Shown in pieces: positions 55,001 to 64,000 of a stretch of 64,000 bases of DNA (the first letter of the stretch is position 1; every line of letters begins with the position of its first letter). Position numbers and translations under genes: made by a program. Origin of the DNA: Quillaja saponaria. Lineage: Eukaryota; Streptophyta; Magnoliopsida; Fabales; Quillajaceae. The notes beneath the pieces were generated by a model that worked only from the letters and a program-made list of their open reading frames with translations, did no database searches and was not told the origin of the DNA. Location: the NCBI GenBank assembly GCA_029379385.1, contig CM055607.1:14880001-14944000 (forward strand), in the 5' to 3' direction.

Positions 55001-57089
55001 AAAGTTGCATCAACAGAAGCTCAAGGGCACACCACATACCAAGAGTGGCCATAATAGCAGCAAAGATAATAATTCCAACTGGTTGCATTCTCAGTTTCCC
55101 AATTGGATACTTGTAAATATTAGTAGACTTCATTGACAAGTGTGTAAACCAAAGCACTCCACCAGCCATAAGGTCTAGCAAAGAATCAAGTGTTGATGCC
55201 GCAATAGCTATGGACCCACTCTTAACTGTTGCATATATCTGTAAAGCATGTTACTATAAGCTATAAGTCAAAAATTGCTACAAAGACAAGGAAGAGGGTC
55301 GCTAAAACCTTCCACAGTGCTAACTGTTCATGACTTTGATTGGACTTAGACGTACTGAGGCGTAATCCCAGCAGTAAATTACAGAGATGAATATAAACAG
55401 ATAAACTAAGTTCCTTCTTTTCCCCCTTTTGAGAAACCAAGTTAGTCTTTTTGGACAAATGAAACAGGCCCATCAAAATGATAAGTAGATGGAAAATTTG
55501 CTGCTATAACTTCCATTTTACAGGAGCCATAACAACATCACCCACCAAACTGACTAGCAGACAAAAGGGAAAGGAGAAAACCCACAAACATCATGAACTC
55601 AATCAAGTCTTCTCATAAAAAGGTGAAGAAAAAACCTTGAAAGCAAGCAAGAGAACGTTTGCCCAATTAGAAATGTTCATTGCTCTCTCATGTTGCTTTT
55701 GTTGTTCATGCACTCGCTCATCCTCAATGACACCCGATGATTCTATAGAGTCAACTTCTTCAAAAGACCTTAGAGTGGCACATTGTTGCTCATAGTATTC
55801 TTTCTCCCCTGAGACATAAAGAAAGAAAATAAAAATTGAAACAAAAATGATCAATTCAGATGTTGAAAATAAAGTAATTGATTTGGCCATTATTTAGGTG
55901 ATATATGTGATAATATACACTATCGAGTGTGATAAACTGATAATATGCTTCTCTATGCAAAATCGTATAGAGAAAAAAGTTCTTTTAAGTTTTGTAACAT
56001 GGTAGCAATGAATCTCAATACATTTTCTCATAGAAATACTGGGATATCAACTTGATTTGAATTACATATTCGCTTCATGCTTATACTTCACATAAGTAGA
56101 CTACCTTAACCTCAATCAACTAGGTATGAGATATATAAATCGTTTTACCTATAATGTTATACATTATTGTAAATATACTCCAGTCAAAGCACTCTTAAGA
56201 GGCGAAATCTTGACTTAGTCCATACTTTAAGATATTTGTATATGGATGCTCTTAAATTTAAAGTTGCCATTTGCACTGGACAGACAAATAGTTTTACCAT
56301 AATACCGGAAAATGACAGTCGATATATTCCAATTTCAATTGCATATAAAAATAATTTAAACTATCAACTTTGTTTCTCCAAACCAACATCGAGTACCAGT
56401 ACTTACAATTTCCATGTCGAACAATGCTATAATTGAATTCAGTGACTCAGCCAGCATGTTTTAATGTGATATTAAATAGAACTTGATTTTCGTGTGTGAA
56501 AGTCCTAGAAGAGTCAAAAACCTTATTCACCCAAATTAAAGGGTGTCCTTCCATGAGAGGAATCGCTTAAAAGCTGAAAAGCGTAAAGAACAGGATTCTC
56601 GAAAAATCAGACAGTAGTTCATAAAACAATGAATTTTTCCCAAGGAACTGATTTTATTTTAAGGCAAACAAAAAGGGAAAAAGACAACAGACAAAACAAC
56701 ACTTAAAGAGAAAATCTATAACGCTGCTACCTTCCTTCTCCTCAACCAACTAAAGAAGATCCGGAATTTTAGTCAGTCAATGATTATTAGTCATAATCTA
56801 GCCACTGAGCAAAACTTAATATGACAAATAATTAAATAATCAAAAATGAATTACACCTTGTCGGAGGAAAGTAACAGTGAAATTTCAAAGACTAAACAGA
56901 TTCTGAAATACCTTCTTTTAAGCCAGTAATCTTCGAGAAATCAATATAAGAAGAGGCCTCAGGGTCGAGCCCAGACCGAACCTTGTCTGGCAAATTGGAA
57001 AAGAAATCACGTTTGAGAGTTGTGACTGGGTTCCAATCACCTTTAGACAACAATAATGGCGTCTTTATATCATCCAGACCACCTTCCAT
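47845..57089 (-). CDS. metal tolerance protein of the Mn-CDF group (MTP9/10-like), seven exons
   Basis: Minus-strand exons: 57089-56912, 55808-55636, 55238-55040, 54267-54089, 49186-49036, 48267-48134 and 48024-47845 (with stop). All have GT/AG borders and the phases add up to 1194 nt, 397 residues. It is a cation diffusion facilitator: DSLLD at residues 135-139 and DHYFD at 244-248 are the paired DxxxD metal-site motifs of the Mn-type subgroup. [18 protein letters not shown] and [18 protein letters not shown] are typical membrane blocks. The soluble C-terminal domain has [20 protein letters not shown] and [16 protein letters not shown]. Known role of the group: proton-coupled export of Mn2+ (and some other divalent metals) from the cytosol into the vacuole, Golgi or prevacuolar compartments. 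The chosen start gives [13 protein letters not shown]; an upstream in-frame ATG at 57173 is less family-like. No coding damage seen. Intron 4 (54088-49187) is enlarged by a copia element. Confidence 0.93.
48991..49023. repeat. (TA)n(GA)n compound microsatellite in intron 5 of the transporter gene
   Basis: ATATATATATATAT is followed directly by about nine AG units, ending 13 bases before the donor of exon 5 at 49035. Length variation here could act close to the splice site. Confidence 0.85.
49281..53989 (+). mobile_element. Ty1/copia LTR retrotransposon in intron 4 of the transporter gene
   Basis: LTRs 49281-49481 (201 bp) and 53805-53989 (185 bp) both start TGTTA(G/A)AGTGTAAATATAG and end GGTCTTACA. 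The TSD is ACATG (49276-49280 and 53990-53994), exact. The primer-binding site TGGTATTAGAGCTTAGGG begins at 49482 and matches initiator-Met tRNA use. The purine-rich GAGGAAAGAG precedes the second LTR. The element is 4709 bp and lies antisense to the host gene. Confidence 0.95.
49529..53796 (+). pseudogene. copia gag-pol polyprotein, broken by many stops
   Basis: The candidate start is ATG 49529, but the frame stops after about 36 codons. Gag-like helices lie at 49971-50345. A CX2CX4HX4C zinc knuckle ([14 protein letters not shown]) lies at 50396-50437. The protease region follows (about 50635) with the expected Asp replaced in [10 protein letters not shown]. Integrase traces lie at 50990-51650 with several stops. 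Reverse transcriptase spans 52143-52910: [31 protein letters not shown] and the catalytic YMDDIVII at about 52787. RNase H traces (CDNQATLHI) lie near 53560. In-frame stops and at least some frame changes separate these parts, so the copy cannot encode a functional polyprotein. Confidence 0.93.
53995..54115 (-). repeat. ~67-bp tandem duplication containing a second copy of the exon 4 splice donor
   Basis: The segment ACTACATAACAATACTATTACATG, then C-TG-A(A)-ATAGTATGTAACAAACCTCTGCATAAGCACG, occurs twice. The right copy (54046-54104) includes the true end of exon 4 (GCTTATGCAGAG, donor GT at 54088-54087). The left copy (49256-49280 continuing at 53995-54035) contains the same exon end and donor (GT at 54020-54019) and is interrupted by the copia element. 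Only the last 15 or so exon bases are duplicated. Confidence 0.85.
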
Positions 57090-58100
57090 TCCCTCAGTTA
57101 TCGAAAATCGTAAATAAAATCTAAAATACAGACAAACCACCAATATTTCGGTCGTAAGCAACAAAACCTTCAAAACAAATTTGAAGATGACGACTCCAAA
57201 TCCATCGCTTCTCTCTAGAAAATCAAAACCAACACCCTATAAGGATTCAAAACCAATAAAAACAATTACCCAAAATAAAATTTACAAATTCTGATTTTGA
57301 ACCACAACCCATCAAACGATTACTAAATCATAATGCATTTATAGCCATTTATGATTAATAGTATTCCTTCTGTGGAAATCCCTTTTTTTTATTTTGTTCT
57401 TTTCTTGCTAAATATCGTTTTGGAAATTTGTAGAGGGGGTAAGTTTTTGGACATGTCTTCTAGAAGTAAAAGGATGTTTCAACACATGTCGTGTTCCCGC
57501 CATAGCGTCTGGTACATACAGCTAAGCTAGGCAACATCCTTGACTGTGTCAGCCTCAGTTACGTTTGGTCACGAGAAGTTGACAAGCCAAACTCGGCGTC
57601 ATTAGATGTTACTTTGTCCGGCTAACGGTAGTCCGTTACGGAGAATCTTTCTTTGGTTTAGCATGAAATTGAGATACGATTGGATTGGTGACGGGATAAA
57701 ACATATCTGTTCCGTAACATTTTTATTATGTTTGTATTATTGAAAAGTTGTGAATTGAGATGAAGGTATGGAAAATAAATTTATGTAAATATATAAAAAA
57801 ATATACATATTTATTTTTAATATGTATTTAAATTGTCTAAAAATTATGTTAGTAAAGGAGCAAAAAGAAAATAAAAATTATAAAAAATGGTGGGCCGCTG
57901 TCTATGATGTGCCATCAAGAAGTAAGTATTTCTAGGCCATTTCTCAGATAGACGGCTGGTGTGCCAAACAGACTGCATCGGTGACCCAATAGTCCCAAAC
58001 AGCGCATCCAAACAGGCCTTATTTGTAGAGTGATCAGATATATTAGACTTCAAGTGAACCCAAGAAGAATCTCACTGATGACTTTAGAAAGGGAAAGTAC
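57090..58100 (-). promoter_or_regulatory. upstream region of the metal tolerance protein gene
   Basis: No unambiguous TATA box was found in the first 250 bp upstream of the start codon. A GC-richer stretch at 57480-57660 contains CGTGTTCCCGCCATAGCG and GTTACGTTTGGTCACGAG. At 57880-58030 the minus strand reads AAGGCCTGTTTGGATGCG and TGTTTGGGACTATTGGG, words often seen at PIF/Harbinger or MITE ends, so part of this region may be transposon-derived. Confidence 0.35.
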
Positions 58101-61100
58101 TTGCTCTAATTAATAGATTAACATTACATGTCTTCAATCAAATAATAATTCATCATTTTAAATGAAAGTGAGGTTTGATATAATGTTATTTGGATTACAC
58201 TAAAAGACTTTACTAATTGAAACAAATAGGACATTTAGAAGTTGCGATTTTTAAATAAAAAGTATTAGTGTATGTCATTTTCATCAACCATAAAATAACA
58301 AAAGTATATTTGAAATTTGTAAATGAAAATTGTTAGTGTAGGTTAACTAACCATAAAATAACATAACAAAACAAAATAATATTTGCACTCTATCATGAAG
58401 CTAAGAAATCGTTGAGTTTTGTTCGATATAAAAGTATTGAGGCCTAACCCACCCTATTTCTTGTTGCTACTCTTGCAGCCACTTTAGAGTTGGTCTGGCA
58501 AAATGGTATTAATAATGATGAAAGTAAACGTTAGGTGATTCCTTGAAAGATTCGGTATTTGTCTTGCTGAAGTTGGTAATCATATTGGAAAAATCGCTAA
58601 ACACGTGCTCTGACATTGCTAAGTAATTGTGAATGTGGTAAAAAAATTCGGTAATCCTATTAAAGTCAATTGCTTGATTATAAGAATATCTCTAACACAA
58701 TGAACCAAATATAACCAAATTCCACATGTTATTATTTAATTATTAAGAGCAGTACTATTCACTATTTTTGGTTTCTTAACAAGAGGCAAAACGAATGGCC
58801 AGCATTTAAGTTAGGTTGAGACCACAAATAAACAAGGAAGGATGGTGAGCTTACCCACATGGTTGGTTGTTTACTTGTTTTGCTCAATCATAGTTTCATT
58901 ATGAGACTCAGGTGCCTGATACTAAATGGAGGCCTTCGCATATTCATGTCTGCACAAGTTTTTGAGGAGTTGAAACAAATAAGTGTTGACCTGTAAAATT
59001 AATGTGTCCAAACAACTAATATTAGGACAAGTATACAAATACCCCATATGAAAAATGGATTACAAAGTGCCCAACCTAGTTTCCAAAAATCCAATTTATA
59101 TTTGTACTTCGATTTAATTATCACCGTCCATGTGAATAACTTACTAAGAGCATGAGTTGTAGACAGTTAGCTCTATAGATTTATTTTATTTTTCTGACAT
59201 GATGTTATATTAGTACTGATATTTTTATATATCTAAATGGTTATGACTTGTTATAATTTTTTTTTCTTTGTTTTCATCTTTACTATTTCGCCTTTTCTTT
59301 CGTTTTGTAATAATTTTTTTTTTTTTTTTTAAACAGAAAATCTATTCTTTCTTTTTCTTTTTTATGCAAAGAGAGGTCCATAAGGTCTTGATTTATGTTA
59401 AATGAATAACATTCAGGTTAGATTTTATAATTTTATTATTAGAATGTCATTTTTTGAACATATCTTCTCTCTTTTTTCTTTTAAACCAAGATACAATGAT
59501 TTTGTTCAATTTACATACAAATTTCGTAGTTACACATTTTTTAAAAAGTTTCATTGACGTCTTTCATTCCCATGACTTATTTATATTTATTATGTGATTC
59601 ACTGTTAGTGTATAAGTTTTTATATTATCAATAAAAAAATATTATAATACATCAATCCACTTGATTAAAATCAAAGATATTGATTAGTATTAGAGACACA
59701 TGAAACTTTTTTATTCATTGACAATGTAAAATTATTATACACAACAATAAATCAACTAGCAAATATATTTCTCATGCCATGCCATGACTCAATTATGTAT
59801 TTGAAAAGAATTAATCACATGAGATATTTATGTAGCTTGGATCATCAACTAATTGCATAAAGCAATGATATGAGAATTAACACTTGACATTCTCACATAA
59901 CACATATATAAACTTGAGATTATATATTAATTAGAACTGTCAAATGTTTTTATAATAGACAAAATTAGGGTAGGTTTTATTTTTTATTTTATTTTTTGTA
60001 TTTGAAGTTTAATTTGGTGAACTTTATTTAATTGCTAATATGAAAAAAAAAATGTTTAAGTGATAAGAAAGATTAGTAAGGTTAAAGCAGAAATAGTTAA
60101 ATTAAGAAATAAATTATTCTAATTGACATAAAGTTAGTGAATTAGACAATAGAACAATATCAAAATGAATTTAACTCGTGTATTGATTTGCAATTTAGTC
60201 AAAATTATATAAATATGAAATAAACTATTATAATTGAATTTTTTTTTATGGGATAAAAGTTGTGATGTATCAAAAAAAAAAAAAAAAAAAAGGTTTCAAA
60301 GGTTAATTTTAAGAGTGAGCATGAACTTGTTATGTAATTGGATTGATGTTGTGACTTTTTTTTGGTGAAATGGAATTTATTGCCAAAAAAAAAAAAAAAA
60401 AACTAATGATGTCATGAATTTAAAAATGATTTAAATAGAAGTTAATTATTATAATAACTAACCAAATATTGTTGTATAAAAAAATTTACGAATTTATTTA
60501 CTGTAACTATAATAAGATAAATGACTATACTGTTAAATATTAACTAAAATATGGTCAGGTCCGATTAAAAAAAAGAAAAGCAGAAATGGACTCAATAATA
60601 CTATCAATGCAATCAAATAAAAAATGGTTTCCATAAATTTATATATCTACAACTAGAGTGTGAAATAAATTATTCATTTAGGGCCTAATTATAATTTTCA
60701 AAAGTTACATCATTAACTTTTAAAAAATAATATAACACGTGTAGAAACATTATTGATATTGCACAAAATGTAATATACAGTGAGTTGTATGGTACATTCA
60801 AAAAGCAGGCAATGTGTAAGATTCTTGTAGATTGTGAGTTTGGGTATTTTGTACCCATTTTTAAGATGGAGTATGTATAATTCACCTTAATATTAGCTCA
60901 ATTTGAGAATTAAAAATTCCGGATCTTATATTACTGTGTATAAAAGGTCTTATATACTATTATATGAATTATGCAAAACTACGAAATATGCACAATCAAC
61001 TAAATTAGCTTTCATAATTTCAACAACAACTAGAAAAATCATACAATTTAACTTAATAGATTTATTCATGTAAGTCACAACGGTCAGTCTATACAAACCA

Positions 61101-62229
61101 AACAACTATTGAAATATCAATTCTAAAGCAAATCTCACTCCAACCATAAATCATCAAGATTATATAGTATTCAATTACTAGTTTCAATTAATTCTCTACT
61201 AGTTAGGCCCTCTCTTAAATTTTTTAATATTTGATTTATCGAAAAGCCTATAAAAAAAATATTTGTATATACTTTGTAGATGCAATGCCATAAATATGTA
61301 TATGGGTAAAGATCCTTTGACACATGTATTAAGATTGAGTCAATCTTAATTAGCCAATAACTTTTTTTCTTTTCGTATTAGTATTTTTTGAATCCCGTCA
61401 TTAGATTATATAAGCTTATTATGTGAATCACACATGTACACAAAATTTCATATCATTTATTAATTTATATAATAGCTCAAAAAAATTTGCATTTAATTTA
61501 TATTTCAAAATTTTATAAATTGTTCATTTTAATTGTATTGATGAGATAATTAAAATTTTCTAATTAATGTAAAATTTGATGTATGTGATCTACATAATAA
61601 TTTTATATAATATTATCTCAATTTTACACTGATGTCAACTGATCCCCACTCTATTTATCTATCTATCTATATTACTACTCTTAATCCACTCATTTTTTTT
61701 AATGAACAATTTACAAAGACTTCTTATATGATATTATTATGTTCATGTGTAAGATCCTAAAACGATACACTCCATTTATTAATATAAAATACTATTTTAA
61801 GAGAATGTTATTCCTTTTAATATTTTTTGTATTTCATAAGTTAACCATTTTACTTTGTAAATAGTATTTTCTTTGTTTGTTCTTTTATAATTTTGATTAT
61901 ATATACGTGTTCTTTGAAAATTAAATAAATCTTATGATCAACGGGAAAATATTAATAAAATAAATATATTTTATAAATATTTAGTTGGAGAGGAAGTATT
62001 ATTGCTAATTATTAATACAATCCATGGTAATTAGAAATGTGGATTTTCCTCTTACACATTCTACATAAATTTGGAATTGATGGACCCATTGTCACATGTT
62101 TGTTAGAAGACAATAACGGGAGAGTAGGGTTTTTAAATTAGATTTTTGGACAAAAGGGTCCAAAATCTACCATTTTTGTACAAAATGATAATTTTTTTAG
62201 TTTAATAGCCAGAATGGGGTAAAGTCTGA
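58101..62229. other. long AT-rich intergenic region, nothing recognised
   Basis: I find no gene, LTR pair or TIR pair. There are poly(T) and poly(A) runs at 59315-59330, 60268-60290 and 60384-60401. The final 120 bp contain ATTTTTGGACAAAAGGGTCC and CATTTTTGTACAAAATG, short inverted words that introduce the palindrome cluster. Confidence 0.4.
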
Positions 62230-62623
62230 AATCGTGTTTTCAAAACACGGTTTTTGGGTCTGACCTGGCATGCCAGGTCACGAACTTTCGCAGATGATAC
62301 ACTCGCGCGTGGCGCGCGAGTGAAGGGTGAAACCGGCTTTTGTAAAGTCGGTTTCACCCTGCTTTTGTAAAGCTGGTTTCACCCTGCTTTTGTAAAGCTG
62401 GTTTCACCCTGCTTTTGTCCCCCTTCGGGACCCGCTGGACGGGCCCGTAGGGGACAAGATTTTGTTTGAAACCAGCTTTTGTAAAGCCAGTTTCAGACTA
62501 GCTTTGCAGGCTACCCTGTGCGCTGCAAGGTAGCCTGCAGCCTACGTCTCTAGGCAGCCTTGCTGCCTAGCCATCACGTCCCGGGGGGGCGACTCCCCCT
62601 CCCCAATAATCACCCCTTCGTCC

Positions 62624-62655
<32 letters not shown>

Positions 62656-62740
62656 AATCCACCCCTCCCCCAAATCCACCCCTGCTGAGTGTCTTCTCCT
62701 CTATAAATACAGAGGCAGAGGAGAAGACACTCCTCATCAT
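62230..62740. repeat. GC-rich cluster of perfect palindromes and hairpins
   Basis: Within 510 bp: CGTGTTTTCAAAACACG at 62233-62249; the perfect 20-bp palindrome TGACCTGGCATGCCAGGTCA at 62261-62280; CACTCGCGCG paired with CGCGCGAGTG across three bases at 62300-62322; a 25-bp tandem unit GCTTTTGTAAAG(C/T)(T/C)GGTTTC-ACCCT at 62336, 62361 and 62386 (partial at 62411); an isolated relative at 62468-62496 that pairs with itself; GCAGGCTACC with GGTAGCCTGC at 62506-62538; CTAGGCAGC with GCTGCCTAG at 62550-62570; G7 and C5 runs at 62583-62600; C21 then A12 at 62625-62657; and a perfect 16-bp stem at 62687-62702 with 62717-62732. Base composition changes sharply from the surrounding AT-rich DNA. I cannot assign this to a named family. 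Some plant transposons carry palindromic leaders, which is the leading ordinary explanation. Confidence 0.8.
62701..62709 (+). promoter_or_regulatory. TATA box in the loop of a 16-bp hairpin
   Basis: CTATAAATA is a textbook plant TATA box. It lies between the two arms of the perfect stem GAGTGTCTTCTCCTCT / AGAGGAGAAGACACTC. About 30 bp downstream begins CATCATGTCTTCTCCTC, a pyrimidine-rich leader-like sequence, at the usual TATA-to-start distance. Confidence 0.5.
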
Positions 62741-62849
62741 GTCTTCTCCTCGTCACTTTCATTCTTCATCACCACCTTCATTCCTCATCACCTTTATTTC
62801 TTTTCTCAATATTTTCACGTTCTTCCGATCTCCTCATATTTTATTACAA
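62731..62849 (+). other. possible first exon/leader after the TATA box
   Basis: The pyrimidine-rich, Ser-rich stretch has an ATG at 62739 followed by 37 open codons. It ends at a possible donor GTAAAATC (62850). If spliced to the next candidate exon at 63147 in phase, the frame meets TGA after three codons, so it is more likely untranslated leader. Unproven. Confidence 0.3.
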
Positions 62850-64000
62850 GTAAAATCTTGATAAGTTATACAAATTTTAATTTAAAAAATTATTATTATT
62901 ATTATTATTATTTAAATTAATTTATTTTCTTATTGAAAATTTTATTACGTACACTATTTAATTTTTTACGTATACTATTTAATTTATATTATTTATTATA
63001 ATTAGTAATATTTACTTATTAATTATTTAAATTATGTATACTATTGAATTTTTTTAAAATAAAATATAAATAAAAATTATATAAACTATTTAATTTTACA
63101 CGATATATATGTTCTATTATTCTAAGTTTATTTATGTTTATTTTAGGACTATTGTTGAAATCACGTTGCCGGTGTTGATACTTTTTGCTCATTTACTTCT
63201 TATCTGGTAAGTCATTAAGTTGTATTTATTATTATTTTCTGCATGTACCTATATTTGCAGTAGTTTTATATTATAATTATTGAAATATTAATTTTTATTA
63301 TTTGTTATAATTAAAAAATTGTTGTAATTGTAATTTTTATGACAATTGTAATTTTTATGATAATTGCAATAATTAGTATATTTATGATATGATAAATTAT
63401 TAACTTTTTAATGTTTAAATTAATAAATAATATTTATAAGTTTAAAATAGTAATTACGTGACACTTAATTTAATTAGTAATTTTGTGACGTTTAAATTAG
63501 TTAGTAATTTTGTTTGCCTTAAAATAGTAATTTAATAAGTTTTGAAATAAATAATAATTTTTGTATTTGTATGTTTTAATGTAATTAATATATTTATTAG
63601 TAATTTTGATTATTTTAAATTAGTTAGTAATTTTGATAGTTTTAAATTAATTAATATATTTATTACAAAAATAAAAATTATTTAATTCATAATAATTATG
63701 GTAAGTAATATACCTATGATAAAAAGTGATTTTATTATTTTGTTAGTATTCCTAATTTTATTTTAAAATTTGTGACTAATTTATAAATAATTTTTTTTTT
63801 TTGGAGAAATTTATAGTAATATATTTATGATAAATAGATTTTTTTTGTATTTGTATGATTTAATGTAATTAATTTATAGATATTATTTTTATGTTTTAAT
63901 ATGTAATGAGATTTTTTATTATTTAATTAATTCATAATAGGCAAAATAAATATTTATAATTAACTTAAAGATGAAACCATAATATTTTAATATAATTAAT
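62850..64000 (+). other. AT-rich intron-like DNA with one candidate small exon (63147-63206)
   Basis: The stretch GACTATTGTTGAAATCACGT...CTTATCTG is bounded by TTTATTTTAG on the left and GTAAGTCATT on the right, good plant splice borders. It stands out by normal base composition in sequence of otherwise extreme AT content. One frame is open across it. A (TTA)n microsatellite lies at about 62889-62911. No other gene content is seen to the window end; downstream exons would lie beyond it. Confidence 0.35.

Noticed and set aside
62625..62657. C21A12 run as a telomere or quadruplex switch
   Set aside because: A single homopolymer run may be slippage or assembly noise; no regular G-tract spacing supports a designed quadruplex.

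Overview
This is nuclear DNA of a flowering plant, most likely a eudicot. The supported host genes are spliced plant families with short GT/AG-bounded exons: a KIN-7 kinesin, a metal tolerance protein and EAR-motif zinc-finger factors. Most of the remainder is AT-rich intergenic DNA dominated by plant transposons. I cannot name the species.

Layout. 1-4856 (+): last seven coding exons of a KIN-7 kinesin; the motor domain lies upstream of the window. 5757-6412: non-autonomous element with TIRs of about 200 bp. 7371-16139: a minus-strand LTR element without recognisable coding capacity, whose 5' LTR is interrupted by a 5.36-kb hAT transposon (10729-16087, 8-bp TSD, decayed transposase). 16322-17107: miniature LTR element with an exact 5-bp TSD. 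18243-33500: a locally duplicated block around C2H2/EAR-type genes: a pseudogene (18243-18655), an apparently intact gene (21669-22250), a fingerless EAR-like ORF (28108-28581), three copies of a shared 3' flank, a degenerate 472-bp tandem repeat, a CACTA end and a full-length RTE LINE (29763-32942) with a 16-bp TSD that splits one flank copy. 34451-46061: transposon graveyard: miniature LTR element, possible Helitron end, three non-autonomous DNA elements almost end to end, a PIF/Harbinger transposase pseudogene, a deleted RTE copy and a 5'-truncated L1 with a 15-bp TSD. 47845-57089 (-): a seven-exon Mn-type metal tolerance protein gene, complete in this window, with a degenerate Ty1/copia element in intron 4. 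57090-62200: AT-rich intergenic DNA. 62230-62740: an abrupt GC-rich, palindrome-dense segment with a TATA box in a hairpin loop, followed by transcript-like sequence and a possible small exon.

Three host genes look functional or possibly functional: the kinesin, the metal transporter and the C2H2 repressor. The 28108-28581 ORF is uncertain. They have no evident functional link. The most unexplained signal is the palindrome cluster near the right end. The best supported evolutionary histories are the nested hAT-in-LTR insertion, the duplicated splice donor beside the copia element, and the C2H2 block duplication.

All coordinates and exon joins were read by eye from the sequence. Family assignments come from recognised motifs, not from a search.
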